The notes below the pieces were generated by a model. That model was not told where the DNA came from, made no database searches, and worked only from the letters and a program-made list of their open reading frames with translations. Of a DNA stretch of 64,000 nt, positions 11,368 through 22,540 are shown in pieces. The stretch is from Paulinella micropora. Taxonomy: Eukaryota > Cercozoa > Imbricatea > Euglyphida. Position 1 is the first letter of the stretch. Each line of letters opens with the position of its first letter. The translations under genes and the position numbers were made by a program. The stretch is taken from contig BJOX01000300.1 in NCBI GenBank assembly GCA_009731375.1, positions 501,291 through 565,290 of the forward strand, given 5' to 3'.

Positions 11368-12507
11368 ATGTCCAGAGACAAGGGCCCAGCCGCTGCGCCC
11401 AAACACCACTACATTGCAGCTGCGATGCTGTCCGCACTGACTTCGGTCTCGGCCGATTGCCTACCCACGATCTTCGCTGCCTGCGACATAAAGCCCCAAC
11501 AGTTGATACAGGCGCTGGACCCGGCCCAAACAGACTCCCCGGTCGATATTTCTTTAGCCGAAAGGTTAAACACAGAATTGTTGGAGAATCACACCGATTG
11601 TTGCCAACGCCTGGTCCTGGGTGTTCAGGACTGCTCGTACAGGTGTACGGCGCCTCGTCCTGCAATCGTCAGCGTGCCGGCCCAAAAATTCCATTGTCCC
11701 AGGCTCGAGATTAGCTGCACTCTCTGGCGAATAGAAAGGGTCGCCGTGCTGGTGATCAGGGCTACGTTCAGGACTCCCAACTGTTACAGGTGGACGGACC
11801 TGCAGGTCTACCCTAGGCGCCTCAAGGGCCTGGCCGAAAATCCTCGCAACCTGGTGCAGGACGCCCTAGCCCGAATAGCGTCATTGGACCAACAGGCGGA
11901 CCCTCGCATCCACAGCGGCTTCTTGAACGCGGTGCGCTGTTGCGCCATCAACAGATGTCTAGAGCAGCTAAAAATGGAAGTGAAAGAGTGGGACAAGCTG
12001 TGGTGCATAGGCATGTCGCTCGGGGGTGCGCTGTGTACGCTAACAGCTCTCGTGGCCAAAGAATTGTTTACGGGCCAAGATGTATACTGCATTAGCCTGG
12101 GCGCGCTCCAGGTCGGCGGCAAGTGCGCCAATACTCTGTTATTAAAGCGCTTGGGCAAACAGGCACAAAGAAGCTGGACCCGCCTTTTCAAGCCCAACGA
12201 TCGTATCTGCCGTTTGCCGGGAGAAATTTGGGGGCTCGGCTTTTACAGGCACCCCAAGCAATCAGTCGAGTATCCCCACTACCAGGCGGTCGACATGGAA
12301 AGCTTGGAAATCCAGACTGCCTGGACGAGATTCGACGCGTGCATACGCGTGGCTATGGCACAGCAAGATGAAGAATACAGTCATCACGCGGTCTACGCGA
12401 GTTGCCTCATGATTCTACCGCTGCTACAGTCGCTGCCGCACCACCGCCGCCGGACACAGACGAGGGAGAGTGAGAAAGAAAAAACAAAAAAACAGAATGT
12501 AAAATAA
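11368..12507 (+). CDS. Class 3 lipase-like alpha/beta hydrolase
   Basis: An intact 379-residue frame. It shows the class 3 (fungal-type) lipase landmarks in order: IHSGF at residues 181-185, the nucleophile elbow GMSLGGA with Ser217 (G-x-S-x-G), and NDRICRLP with Asp278 as the likely catalytic acid. His304 (EYPHYQ) or one of the His in SHHAVY near residue 344 could complete the triad. Related enzymes hydrolyse acylglycerols, and lipases of this class are known in giant viruses and protists. There is no signal peptide. The C-terminus is a basic Lys/Arg/Glu tail. AATAAA overlaps the stop codon (12503-12508). The A-rich leader before ATG resembles that of its neighbours. One of only two unbroken genes in the block. 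Confidence 0.8.
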   Translation: MSRDKGPAAAPKHHYIAAAMLSALTSVSADCLPTIFAACDIKPQQLIQALDPAQTDSPVDISLAERLNTELLENHTDCCQRLVLGVQDCSYRCTAPRPAIVSVPAQKFHCPRLEISCTLWRIERVAVLVIRATFRTPNCYRWTDLQVYPRRLKGLAENPRNLVQDALARIASLDQQADPRIHSGFLNAVRCCAINRCLEQLKMEVKEWDKLWCIGMSLGGALCTLTALVAKELFTGQDVYCISLGALQVGGKCANTLLLKRLGKQAQRSWTRLFKPNDRICRLPGEIWGLGFYRHPKQSVEYPHYQAVDMESLEIQTAWTRFDACIRVAMAQQDEEYSHHAVYASCLMILPLLQSLPHHRRRTQTRESEKEKTKKQNVK

Positions 12508-12623
12508 AAACACGTTTTAAAAAAGAAAAGTTAAAATCTTCGAACCCGGCGCTGATTTTGCTTTATTTTTTCCTACAGTTCATTAAAAGCATTTTTCTTG
12601 TACGTCGCAAGACAGACAGAGAG

Positions 12624-12666
<43 letters not shown>

Positions 12667-12807
12667 GGACTGACACCCTACCGTCTTTTTTTGGCAACGA
12701 CGCCCCCCCCCCCCCCCCCCCCCCCCAAAAACNNNNNNNNNNNNNNNNNNNNNNNNNNNNNNNNNNNNNNNNNNNNNNNNNNNNNNNNNNNNNNNNNNNN
12801 NNNNNNN

Positions 12808-12849
<42 letters not shown>

Positions 12850-13115
12850 CCATTGGCTCAACCGCAAAAAAAAATCTGTGCAATCTAGATCGCCGATTTG
12901 TTTTTTGGTGGGAGAGACACAAATCCCCTTCCCCCTTCCCCACCCCACCCCGATCGATATATCTTTTTCTTGCCGATATTGTCGGAGGCGGGTGGGGAGG
13001 GGGAAGGGAGGGGGGGGGGGGGAATGTAAAAAAATTGTCGACACCTTGTTGGTAATCTCTTGTCCGTCCACTATCCGACGTACTGCCAGAACCACAATAG
13101 AGCCATCAACGAAAT
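12508..13115. other. Gene-free spacer with GA microsatellite and gap
   Basis: Contains a (GA)n tract at about 12,628-12,664, a C run on both sides of a 75-N gap (12733-12807), and G runs near 13,008-13,021. Frames reading poly-Pro or poly-Gly across it are artefacts of the homopolymers. Confidence 0.5.
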
Positions 13116-14694
13116 ATGGACAAGCTGGAAGCGACCAGCGTAGCCCCCTCGCCGGTGGCGACGGTCGCCACCGACGCCGCGGTAGCAATTGTCCCAGATG
13201 GTAGCGGAGATCCAATGCACGTTTTTGACGAAAACAAGTTGCTCATGGCACTCACACTTGACGATTTTGCAAGCATGCGCATCAGGCGCGGCCCGGATGG
13301 ATTCTTGTGCATTTCCGACGCGATTTCAATTTTTACCGAGTGTTCTGAAAGTTGCGCCAGAATGAAGTGGTCCCAGGTGGCACCGAAGTTTGGGCAATCG
13401 AATACTACTAAAAATAAAAGTGGCCCCGAGTGGCACCCGGGGGGTGATCCACAACTTCCCGTGAAGTACTTTGCCTTTCCATACAGAAAGACGCGGGCTG
13501 ATCGGAGTGTGGCGGCACCGGCAAAGGAGGTAAAGGAGGGCGAGCGCCGCGCCACGCCATGCACCAACTTTAGAGGCCTGTTGACCATTCTAAGTCAGCT
13601 CGACCACCCCGCGCTGCAAGAAACTTCGGGCGGAGATGGCGAACCTGGCTTCGCGGGCCTCGACTGGCGACGAGGCGCTCGAACAGGCCCTGCCTGTGCG
13701 TCGACAAGAAATGCCACAGGAGCTACGTGATGCGATGCGAGCAGGGCTGGCCGGCTTTGACAAGGGACCGGCGGACGGGGCCCTGGCCCTGCAAACCGTG
13801 CTGATTACACAGCTCCAAAAACTGGTCGAGGCCAAAGAGCTGGCACTAAAAGACAAGGAAGCCATCATCATTCAACAGGAAGCACGGCTGGCGCTGGCGG
13901 ACCTGGCCTTGAAGCAACAAATGACGATCACGCGCTTGCAGGAAGAGAATGCGTCCAAACGCCGGAAGCTCTTGATAGGCGCCGTGCCCGTGATGCTCTC
14001 TGCGGAAAAAGAAGAAGACGATGTACCCGAAAACGAGCTGCGGCCTGCGGGCTCGACCTGCAAGGGGGACCCGCGCTGGTCGCGGATGATGACCGAACAC
14101 GCCAGAACTTTTTCCGAAAAGCTGGCGAGGTCCCTGACCCTGCACGCCAGGCACGAACGCGAACAGTACCTGGACGAAGCGATGCCCACGGGAAACGAGA
14201 AGGTCGTCATCGATGCGGGCGTAACGCAGAGCGCCAACGAGGAGGCGCTGGCGGCGCTGCGGCAGGCTGTCGTGGAAGTGTTGCGTCCGGCGGATCCCGC
14301 CGTTCTGGACCGTTTCCAGACTATCAACTGCACTCGGGTCTTCAGCAAGGTCGCGCGGATAATGTGCGCGCGGCTGCCCCGCTGCAATCTCAACAGCACC
14401 GCTATCCCACTGGCACATTGATTCTTGTACCTGGTCCAAAAGAACTCTTGGGGTCACGGGGAAGACCTCGAGATAGAGAGCGAACTGGAGGCTACGATGG
14501 CAGGCGAAGTCCTCAGCGACGACTTGTACCTTTACACACTGGACGAGCCCCATGGACTAGTGCGCGCCGGCACGCCCGAGTTTGAGCTGCGAACTAAGAA
14601 ACTGGAGCTAGCTCGGGGTGGCAACTCGGAGGCACAAGAATTCTTCGAGGCCCGTGGCCTCCCCGCTAAGTATCTGCTGCGCTCAGGTCCTTAG
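13116..14694 (+). pseudogene. Possible KilA-N/BRO-like DNA-binding protein with coiled coil (frameshift + TGA)
   Basis: ATG 13116 opens a frame whose segment MRIRRGPDGFLCISDAIS, then ARMKWSQVAPKFG, then KYFAFPYRK and TPCTNFRGLLTILSQL, has the layout of phage/virus KilA-N or BRO-N-like DNA-binding domains as I know them. This is a resemblance, not a firm match. Phase changes near 13,615-13,622 and continues as LRAEMANLASRASTGDEAL, which fits the end of the same domain. A long coiled coil follows (about 13,790-13,975), then a charged region. TGA at 14419-14421 interrupts the frame, and CGA to TGA would explain it. The frame then stays open to TAG 14694, with AATAAA at 14744. The last 60 residues weakly resemble a T5orf172-type tail. 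Confidence 0.5.
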
Positions 14695-15483
14695 TGCACA
14701 GCTTAGCTGCCTTTTTGTTTGGTCTGTGGTTGGTTTTGGTCTCAATAAAAAAAGCTCTGAAAAATTGACGCAGAAATAAAAATTAGTAGTCGTGGGGATG
14801 ATGGTGTTCCTGTTAACTTGTCTTGCTCCCAACTCTCCTGACCCTCCTCCCGAAGGTTGTTGGTGCGCATCTGGGGAGAAAGGGGGGAATATTTAGTCGC
14901 GTACTGAACGTGACCTTTTCCCCGCCAGTAGCTGCCTCCCACCTCTCCACAACCTTTGGGGGGGGGGGGGCAGGGCGAAAGAGAGNNNNNNNNNNNNNNN
15001 NNNNNNNNNNNNNNNNNNNNNNNNNNNNNNNNNNNNNNNNNNNNNNNNNNNNNNNNNNNNNNNNNNNNNNNNNNNNNNNNNNNNNNNNNNNNNNNNNNNN
15101 NNNNNNNNNNNNNNNNNNNNNNNNNNNNNNNNNNNNNNNNNNNNNNNNNNNNNNNNNNNNNNNNNNNNNNNNNNNNNNNNNNNNNNNNNNNNNNNNNNNN
15201 NNNNNNNNNNNNNNNNNNNNNNNNNNNNNNNNNNNNNNNNNNNNNNNNNNNNNNNNNNNNNNNNNNNNNNNNNNNNNNNNNNNNNNNNNNNNNNNNNNNN
15301 NNNNNNNNNNNNNNNNNNNNNNNNNNNNNNNNNNNNNNNNNNNNNNNNNNNNNNNNNNNNNNNNNNNNNNNNNNNNNNGGGGGGGGGGGGGGGGGGGGGC
15401 CGCGGCCCGCACAGCTTTGTGTGTTTTTGGCCCAAAAGAAACAGTCTCAAAACAAAACAAAGAACAACCCAGTGTAGAGACAC
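14695..15483. other. Gene-free spacer with 393-N gap
   Basis: Holds AATAAA at 14744-14749 for the upstream gene, G runs flanking a 393-base N gap (14986-15378), and an A-rich leader just before the next ATG. Whatever the gap contains cannot be judged. Confidence 0.5.
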
Positions 15484-16050
15484 ATGGTGTGGTATACAGT
15501 GAGGTGCTTCGGGTGTCAGGCCAAGCAAGAACAAGAGCAACCCCGCTTTCTCAAGTGTGGCCGGTGTCGTTTCGCGACGTACTGCAGCCCAAAGTGCCAG
15601 AGAGATAACTGGAAGCAATGCCACAAGGACTGGTGCCGAGAGGGCTCCGGGAACGCATTGCAGTGCAGGCGCTTGTCCCGTTTCATGCGCGCGGCCCGGA
15701 AAGTAGGAGGACCCTTGCAGCAAGAACTTCTAGCCCTCGTACCACGTAACGACATGGGTGGGGTGTTGTTCGTGCGTTTGGCTCTGAATGGCACTACGAT
15801 CCTGAGCTACACATCGACGGCTGAGCTACGGTTGCCGTTATATTCAGGCGTGCGTGCTACGCTGCAGGAGCTCGGGCCTGCCACACATTTGTGGTGTACC
15901 TTGTACATAGCGGCGCAGCTGTCTCCGCCCGCGGGGCAGCCGGGCAAGGAACAAGTGGGAGTCATGAGGCTTTTCCGCGACCCGCCACCCAAAAATGCAT
16001 CGGGGGGAGACCCGCGCGCGGCCCCCAGTGCACAGGAGCGTGCGTGTTGA
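15484..16050 (+). CDS. MYND-type zinc-finger protein
   Basis: Intact 188-residue protein. Residues 8-51 form a complete MYND zinc finger: C8-x2-C11, C25-x2-C28, C34-x3-C38, H47-x3-C51, with the typical YC at 33-34. MYND fingers bind two zinc ions and usually mediate protein-protein contacts; stand-alone MYND proteins are frequent in giant viruses and in many eukaryotes. The remaining 135 residues show no known domain, and the last 30 are Pro/Gly/Ala-rich. An A-rich leader precedes the start, and AATAAA follows the stop at 16101. It is unbroken, unlike most neighbours, which could mean recent insertion, chance, or retained use. Confidence 0.8.
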   Translation: MVWYTVRCFGCQAKQEQEQPRFLKCGRCRFATYCSPKCQRDNWKQCHKDWCREGSGNALQCRRLSRFMRAARKVGGPLQQELLALVPRNDMGGVLFVRLALNGTTILSYTSTAELRLPLYSGVRATLQELGPATHLWCTLYIAAQLSPPAGQPGKEQVGVMRLFRDPPPKNASGGDPRAAPSAQERAC

Positions 16051-16908
16051 ATCATCACCCACGCTTGCTCGGAAGTTTTTTAAAGGAATCGTCTTCTTTT
16101 AATAAAAACATACACGTTCTGCTTGGCATTTCTTGGTCTCCGTTTAGCTTTCTGTTCTTTCCTTTTCTTTTTGCTGTGTTCGTTTGGCGCAAGCCTTTAG
16201 GCTTGGATGAGAAAGGAGGGGCATAGAGGAAAAGACACCACGGCGGCTGCCCCCCCCCCTCTCCATCTCTTTTTGCATGGGGGGGGAGGGGGCCAGAAGG
16301 CCACGCTAATATTGTTATCCCCCGCCCGTCCAATGATGCTCTTAAGTTCAGCGGAGGACAAAAAAAAGACGACTGCGGCCAAATGTTTTTGCGCAGCGAT
16401 TTCATGAGCAGTTCCCCCCTTGATCATGAGCTAGGCCGTGCTCAGGTCGCAAGAGAGAGAGATTGGACGTACACACTACCTTTTTTTTGCAACGCCCCCC
16501 CCCCCTCCGAGCCACACCTCGGTGGAAAGTAGGTTCTTAGAAAGGCCCGGGCAATCTTCTTTCCGAGCGAGGCTTGGGTCATTTTCTCCAGAGCGGGAAG
16601 GAAAAAAGAAGGCGAAACATAAAAACAAGTAAAGAAAAAAAAGGGGGCGGGGGCCTTAACGACAGAGAGGACGCCGCAACGGCCCCCCCCCCCCTTCTTT
16701 CCCACACCCGCAACGGCCCCCCCCCTCCCCGCAAAGGAGGGGGGGGGCCCAAGACAAATGTAAGCACCTCTCACACTCCCTCCCCAGTCTCCTTCTCTTC
16801 TCCTCTCCTTTTTTTCTTCTCCCCGGACCCCCCTTGCGGCTGTCGGCGAATAGAATTGCTGTGGGCTTTTTTTTGTGCTGGTCTGGGGTGCAGAAGTTGT
16901 TGTTTGCA
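16051..16908. other. Gene-free spacer
   Basis: Contains AATAAA at 16101, repeated runs of C and G (16249-16260, 16281-16292, 16495-16505, 16681-16695, 16719-16748) and a T run shortly before the next ATG. No gene is supported. Open frames here are Pro/Gly-rich artefacts. Confidence 0.5.
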
Positions 16909-18940
16909 ATGTCTACCGACACCCGAGCCAGCCCCAAGAGGCGCAAACTATCAGAGCCGCCGCCGCTGGAAAAGCCCGAGCCGTCGGCGCTTGAACGCGA
17001 GTTGGCAGCGCACAAGCTGCCGCTGTCTCTGCCCGGCCACCCAAGGCGCTTCGCGCCCTCGCTCGTGCACGTGAGCGGCGCGCAGCCCTTGCACTTCAAG
17101 TGTCTGATCTGTCTCCAGCAGCTGACTTACAGCGCAGAAGACCTCGTGGCAGGTTCCAAGACGCACTGCCCCGGCTGGTCGCTGCTGCGTTGCCAGCTGG
17201 GCAGCTGGTCGGACTTCGAGTTCGAGGAAGTCAGGCACAGCCAAGACAGTTGGCAAGTCAGGGGCACGTGCCGCCTGTGCAGCGCTGACTGTGGCTGGCA
17301 AACAGTAGACGACTTCCGGGGTTGCGACCTGTGCGGCGGCGATGCAGACAAGCTGCGCGCCGCGCTGCACGACGAATGGCAGAAAGCCACGGCCCACAGC
17401 AGCAGCAGCAGCCAGGGCTTCCCGCCCGCGGTCGAGTGGCTGAGCACGCCGCCGTTCGAGAAAGGGTTGCAGCTGCGGTGCCATGTGTGCAATAGCGACT
17501 GGGGGCCGTCGCCGGCGGAACTCCTGTAAGCCAACGGCAGGCACTGCGAGGAGGAGTGGCCGCTCCAGCGCTGCCGGGGCGCGAAGGCGTGGCCCTACGT
17601 CGAGTTTCTGCAAGGGCCGCAGAAGCAGTGGCCGTCGGCACCGGACCACACGGTGTCGTTCCGCTGCACCGTGTGCGGTGTGCGGCAGAAGGAGTACGTG
17701 GGCTCCTTCCAGGGCTGCCCCCTGTGCGGCGGCGTGTGGGCGAGGGCGCTGGTGCGCCTGGAGGCGGCGCTGGGCTCGAGCCTGCCGCCCACGCGCGCGC
17801 TGGCGCCCGACGAACACGCCGTGCGGTGCGGCCCGCTTTGGCTGCGCAGTCGTAGTGCGGCGCTTGCGGCGCCGCCCGGGCCGCCGCTGGCGGCGCCGCA
17901 GAGCCGCGACGAGAAGTTGACGCTGCTGTGCACGTGCCAATACGAATGGAAGACCACCGTGGGCGAAGTGCTGGCGCTGCTGCACAGCGGCCAGGCGCAC
18001 TGCCACCAGGACGCGAAAGTGACACCTAGGCGCTGGGCAACAGCAGGCGCCACGCGCGTCGTAGAAGTGACGAACGTGCCGGGGGGCGCCTGGCTCAAGC
18101 TGCGGTGCCCGGCGGGGCACACACAGGACGAGTTCTACGGCACGCCCGAGATTCGCGGCTGGCACGGCGGCGGCTGGCAGTACTGGACGTGCTGCCAGTG
18201 CCGGCTGGCGCGCGTGTTTGGCGGGGTCGACGCGGTGTTTCTGTACCAGCAACGGCCCGCGTGGAGGAGCGCCGAGGCGTGGGCCTGCCTGGAGGGCAAG
18301 CGGCTGGACCTGGAGTGCGACCTGCCTTGCTACGCCAGCCGTCCGCCGGCCACTGGTGGCGCGGCGGCTTGCCTGGACTCTCTGTTGCAGGCCGCGACCG
18401 AGGTGGTGGCGTGCGGCGGCCGCGGCGACGCGCTGGACAAGCTGCAGGGCCTAATCGGTAAAGTGCGCATGTTGTCTAGCCCGGCCGACGCACGCGACGT
18501 GGAGCGTGCCAAACAACTTACGAGGCTGCTGCAGCTCGTGCGCGAGAACAAGGGCACGACGATCCGTTTCGGCAAGTACCGCGGGCTCGGCTGGCTCGCG
18601 ATTATGCGCGACCCGTTGTACCTGGGCTGGGCCAGCAAGGCACGGAAGCCGCCGCAGTGCTTTGGCGAAGCGCGCAGTCTCGCCGACTCGCTGGGCTGGG
18701 CGCTGCCGCCCTTGTCGCCGCTGACCAACTGCATTCGCGGCGACGACACGCGCTACAAGGCCAGGGACAAGCTGTGCCGCTGGTTGCGCGAAAGAACCAA
18801 GGGCGGCCGGCTGTCCTGGGGCCAGCGCAGCCACAGATAGAGGTGCGCGATTTCCCCGCGGGCTTCCAGCTTTTCGAAGTCGATGTGAGTTGGATGTACC
18901 AGCAGGGCCGCGCGCCTCCAGCACCCATATGCCATGCCAT
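16909..18940 (+). pseudogene. Multi-zinc-ribbon protein with GKYxG C-terminal motif (TAA stop, frayed end)
   Basis: ATG 16909 (MSTDTRASPKRRK) starts a frame interrupted once by TAA at 17527-17529 and then open to 18840, about 640 codons in total. It holds at least four treble-clef or zinc-ribbon units marked by Cys pairs (CLIC, CRLC with CDLCGG, CHVC, CTVC with CPLCGG, CCQC), the layout of the probable zinc-ribbon repeats found in giant viruses and bacteria. The C-terminal part has IRFGKYRGLGWLAIMRDPLYLGWA, like the FGKYKG...PxYLxW motif of small proteins linked to nucleases. From about 18,810 another phase stays open to about 18,940 with sensible sequence, suggesting a frameshift near the end and truncation at the border of the insert. 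A nucleic-acid-related role is inferred. Confidence 0.6.
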
Positions 18941-19702
18941 ATCATTGTTCGACCCTCCAAGCCTTCAAATCCGTGTTGTATTCCCCCTTGTGACATGTTT
19001 CCCCATGTCTTTATTCCTCCGACCATCCTCCTTTGACAGCCATGAGAACCATCCACCTTCCATACCATTCCTGTGCTTCTATTCCCGCACTCATCGTAAG
19101 AAACATGTTATCATGCCTCCATCATCCACAGCAAACATATAACCAACGTTTGCATAAGGATTTCCATTCTATTTGTGGGTGAAGTGTCATGTGTGTTGTA
19201 TTCCTTGTGACATCTGAGCACAGCAACCCCTGCTCATCGCTCAACAAGCTCGAAAACACACAATAAATCCATCGAACGTAATCTCTCAACATATATGCAT
19301 ATAGATGCAACCATATTCCATCATAACTTCCGAGTTCTCATGTGAAAAACGACTTCCCGCCATGTGATGTGTATGAGTCAAACGTAGCAACCCTTGCTCC
19401 TCCGAAAAACCTCACGAGAACCCAAAGACAATCCAAAAAATGCATGCCCCAGGCATAGATCCATCCATAGACATCCAAAAACCATCAACAACCATCAAGT
19501 TCCACACCAATAGACCATGTCGCAACTTCGAATCTGTGCCAATTTTTCCCAAGTCACTCCGAGATGTCCCAAAAATTTCCGAGTAACGAGGAAAATTTCC
19601 TACCCCGTAAACTATGTTTTTATGAGCGACTCCAGTATGATGTTACCGTGACTCAATATTTAATAATATAATAATTGTCTAACGACTTGTAGAATGAGGA
19701 AT
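18941..19702. other. Gene-free host-like DNA right of the insert
   Basis: Base composition falls abruptly from GC-rich coding to mixed AT-rich DNA. No gene, RNA or repeat unit is recognisable. Short words such as ccatccat and aaaccatcaacaaccatcaa are mildly repetitive. Confidence 0.5.
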
Positions 19703-20009
19703 ACCCTTAAGAATTCAGGACCGGTTGTAGTGGCTCAGGATCAAACTAGGGCGTCCCCCAGTAAGTCCCCCAGTATACCAGTTCAAATATTTACTAATTC
19801 AATGATTCAATTTCTGATCAACATACACGATCCCGCCACAGAAATCAAAAATAACAGTAACGTTCGTACTCAGTGGTAATGATATGACTGATATAGGTAA
19901 TACCTAAAAAGGTAGCCACCAGTACCAGAAATGTCACAATAATATTATGACTAGTAATTAGTATTAATATTAAGGGCCGCTATGACTAATTACTCTCCAA
20001 CTTCCTAAG
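19703..20009 (-). repeat. 3' LTR of the gag-only element
   Basis: Matches 22541-22845 over its whole length with a small internal indel (near 19,940) and scattered substitutions. Confidence 0.7.
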
Positions 20010-20017
20010 CTCCCCCT
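20010..20017 (-). promoter_or_regulatory. Polypurine tract
   Basis: Reads AGGGGGAG on the minus strand directly next to the 3' LTR, the expected primer site for plus-strand DNA synthesis. Confidence 0.5.
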
Positions 20018-20185
20018 AATTAGGAATGAAGGCCCGCAATGAACAAAATGAAAACGATTACTCTGACAGATAATATTGTCTCAAAATAGAAGATGACGAT
20101 CCGCCACTTCCGACCTAAACCCGCGTCACGCCGTGGCTAAGTCACTACTCGGACTGTCACGCCAACTTCTTGATCTCCCCCGAAC

Positions 20186-22135
20186 TTAATACTCGGCCGC
20201 GGTTAATAAGCTTACCAGTTGAAAGTCCTTACTAATCACCCGATGCCCGCGCGTTGAGACGGCCCTCCCGGAGCCAACGAGCCNNNNNNNNNNTTCGTCC
20301 GAGTCCGATGGATCCAATAGTTGTTCGCAGAACCGCTGTGCCGCCTTCATGTTAATGGCGAACTCCTCCTCCAACTCCTTCTTCACCGCCGTGCCAACGC
20401 CTTTTAGCATGCAGGTCTTCCCTGGCCTCTCCTCCTCACTCTCACTCTCACTGTCTGCTCCTGGCATCTTTTTCAGGGCACTCAGCCCATACTTCCTCTT
20501 GTTCAGCAAGCTCATCGCGTTGCTTATGTCCTTGTTCTTCTTTTTCTCCTTCGTCTTCACTCCTTCTTCTCCCTCCGAGTCACTAGAGCTTTCATCCTTC
20601 TTCCCTCTTTCTTTCGCTTTCTTCCTCCCCTCTCCTTCTATCATCTTACAATTGGTCATAGGATGATCTCCCCCGCACTTCGCACACTCTTTCGTACACT
20701 CAGCAGCAATATGCCCTTTCTCTCGACAGTTAAAGCAAGTCTTCGTCTCCTCTTTCTTCTTTCTTCTCTTCCCTTCTTCTTCTGTGTGCTTGAACTTACA
20801 CTTATCCCCATACTTGCACCCCCCTGTCCTCTCAAAGACAAAACATTTTCCATGCATGACTCCCTCTTTGTGCTTAAAGCATGCCTTCCCTTTCAAGCAC
20901 CCTCTCGCACTCTGAAAGCACCTTCTCAGTGCTCGCCTTAGCAACATAATTATAAGCAAGTGAATAGTCCCTAATGGAATTATCCCTCCTTCTTTCTTCC
21001 TTCCTTCTCCCTTCTCTTCCTTCTTCGCTCTCTCCTTTGTCCTATCTATGTCTAGTGCTTTTTCTTGCACCTCTCCCCACCAGTGTTCGAAAGTCCACTT
21101 GTGTTGCTTCTTACTGACTAAAAGGGTACCCAACCAAGTACTCCAATCTGTTCTCACGCGTTCAGGAGCGTAACAAGGGTCTTTCAAAGCTCTCGTTATG
21201 ATTGTTTCGTATGTGATGTCAGTGGTTCCATGCCCCTTCATCTCTAACTCCTCCACTAAGCTCGCCAACTCATCAAACTGAGGTGCATAGTCCTCATTCT
21301 CCCTCATCTTCCATTTATGCAACGCAGTCACCCTATCCTGCACATCCTCTGCACTCACCTCTCCAAACCTCTGCACCAATCTATCCCATATCTCATTCAC
21401 ATTTTGCCCAAAGTCAGGAGAATCATCTCTCACCAAGTCACTCACACTTCTCTTCGCCTTACCCTTCAATCTCCCATACACGAACAGAAACGCTCTCTTT
21501 CTTTGTTTCGTCACCTCTGCCTTCACACTCCTTTCGTATCTATAAGCCATCTTTTCGTTCTCCTCCTTCTCTAACTTCTCTTTCTTAGTGATAGTTCTCT
21601 CTTGGTCTGCCTTTTCTTCTTCAGTCTCAGCTGATTCTTGTGCTAAAGGTGAAGCTAATATACTCTCCCTCACCTCACTTACCTTCCTCAGTCTTTCCAC
21701 AGCCTCTTTCAACCTCGTGCTTGCCCTCTTATCAGCAACACTTGGTGTGCTTTGCTTCATGGTTAAAGGTGATCTCACTTCCCTCTCCTCCCTATCTTTT
21801 CTCGTCTGACTCACCTCCCTCACCCTTTCCTCTTCTTCATTCTCGTTTTCTTTTTCCCCATACCCATACCACTCTTCTCAAAGCCACATATACTTGGGCA
21901 CCTCCTTCCCTTTGGATTGCAAGGCTGTCACATTGTCCTCATGGACCATACGATAATGTTCGTCGACAGGTTTGAGGGCTCCCTCTAAACCTTTCTCCCC
22001 TAAAACAGCTCTCCTCCATGCCTTGAATTGTCCTTTCCCATCATAAGCATCCTCATTGTTTTCCTCTTGTACTACGTTTCCCCTCCGCTGCACGGTGGTA
22101 AGTTGGTACCTTTCCTCTTCTAACGGGAACGACAT
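20186..22135 (-). pseudogene. Gag with CCCH and two zinc-knuckle-type fingers (one in-frame TGA)
   Basis: ATG 22135 begins a frame stopped by TGA at 21878-21880 and then open, in the same phase, to 20186 (about 650 codons). The TGA would be Arg if it was CGA. The first part (GQFKAWRRAVLGEKGLEGAL) and the following helical region resemble retrotransposon Gag. A CCCH finger (C-x8-C-x5-C-x3-H, around 20,790-20,850) is followed by a CCHC knuckle CFNCREKGHIAAEC and a variant C-x2-C-x3-H-x4-C. The C-terminus is Lys/Glu/Ser-rich, crosses the 10-N gap, and ends close to the 3' LTR without a protease motif. Confidence 0.65.
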
Positions 22136-22540
22136 GTCCGAAGCAGTTGCAGTATCCCAGTTGACTTGCTCGTCTATGCCTCAGCCCACGCCTCCCTTTT
22201 CCCTTTTGATTTGTGCTTCCCAGCACTCACTCCCCTTTTCCCTTGGTAGAAAGTCTCAGTCGGTGCTGCAGTGACCACCGACGTCGTCCACGGTCCCTCC
22301 CTTTTCCCTTTTCCCAATCAGTCCCTTTTCCCTAGCCACAGATCGCCCAGATGACACCTAGATGGCGTAAATATTCGTTGTTGTTGTGCACTCCCCCACT
22401 TTGACAGGTGAGCAATATGCTTCCCTGTTCTGTGCACTACTACCTATCCCGCGGTTGCCCTTCTGGCCTGAAGGGTCTTGGATCCAGCTGGCTTTTCTTT
22501 GCGGTTTGCGCTTCAGTGTATTCACGCACAAGGCTTCATA

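Larger units (their letters stand above)
3890..18940. mobile_element. Endogenized giant-virus-like segment (eight genes, mostly broken)
   Basis: Eight genes with no apparent introns and mixed orientation fill this block. Genes are GC-rich and CpG-rich, separated by short spacers full of poly-A, poly-C and poly-G, and four have AATAAA just after the stop. The recognisable products (MYND finger, class 3 lipase, multi-zinc-ribbon protein, a possible KilA-N/BRO-like DNA-binding protein with coiled coil) are types often met in nucleocytoplasmic large DNA viruses. No hallmark gene (capsid, polymerase B, A32 ATPase) is present in these 15 kb, so viral origin is an inference from gene style and content. 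Six genes are interrupted, which suits an old insert. Host-like, AT-richer DNA resumes abruptly near 18,940. Confidence 0.5.

Noticed and set aside
4331-14694. Alternative genetic code with TGA read as an amino acid
   Set aside because: TGA ends other frames normally (for example at 8588 and 5933), and frameshifts and a TAA also break genes here, so decay is the simpler view.
16951-18252. 433-codon minus-strand frame opposite the zinc-ribbon gene
   Set aside because: Arg/Ala/His-rich shadow of GC-rich codons; the plus strand has ordered Cys pairs.
20349-21975. Plus-strand frames opposite the 20186-22135 gag
   Set aside because: Low-complexity Ser/Phe/Pro shadows; zinc fingers are on the minus strand.
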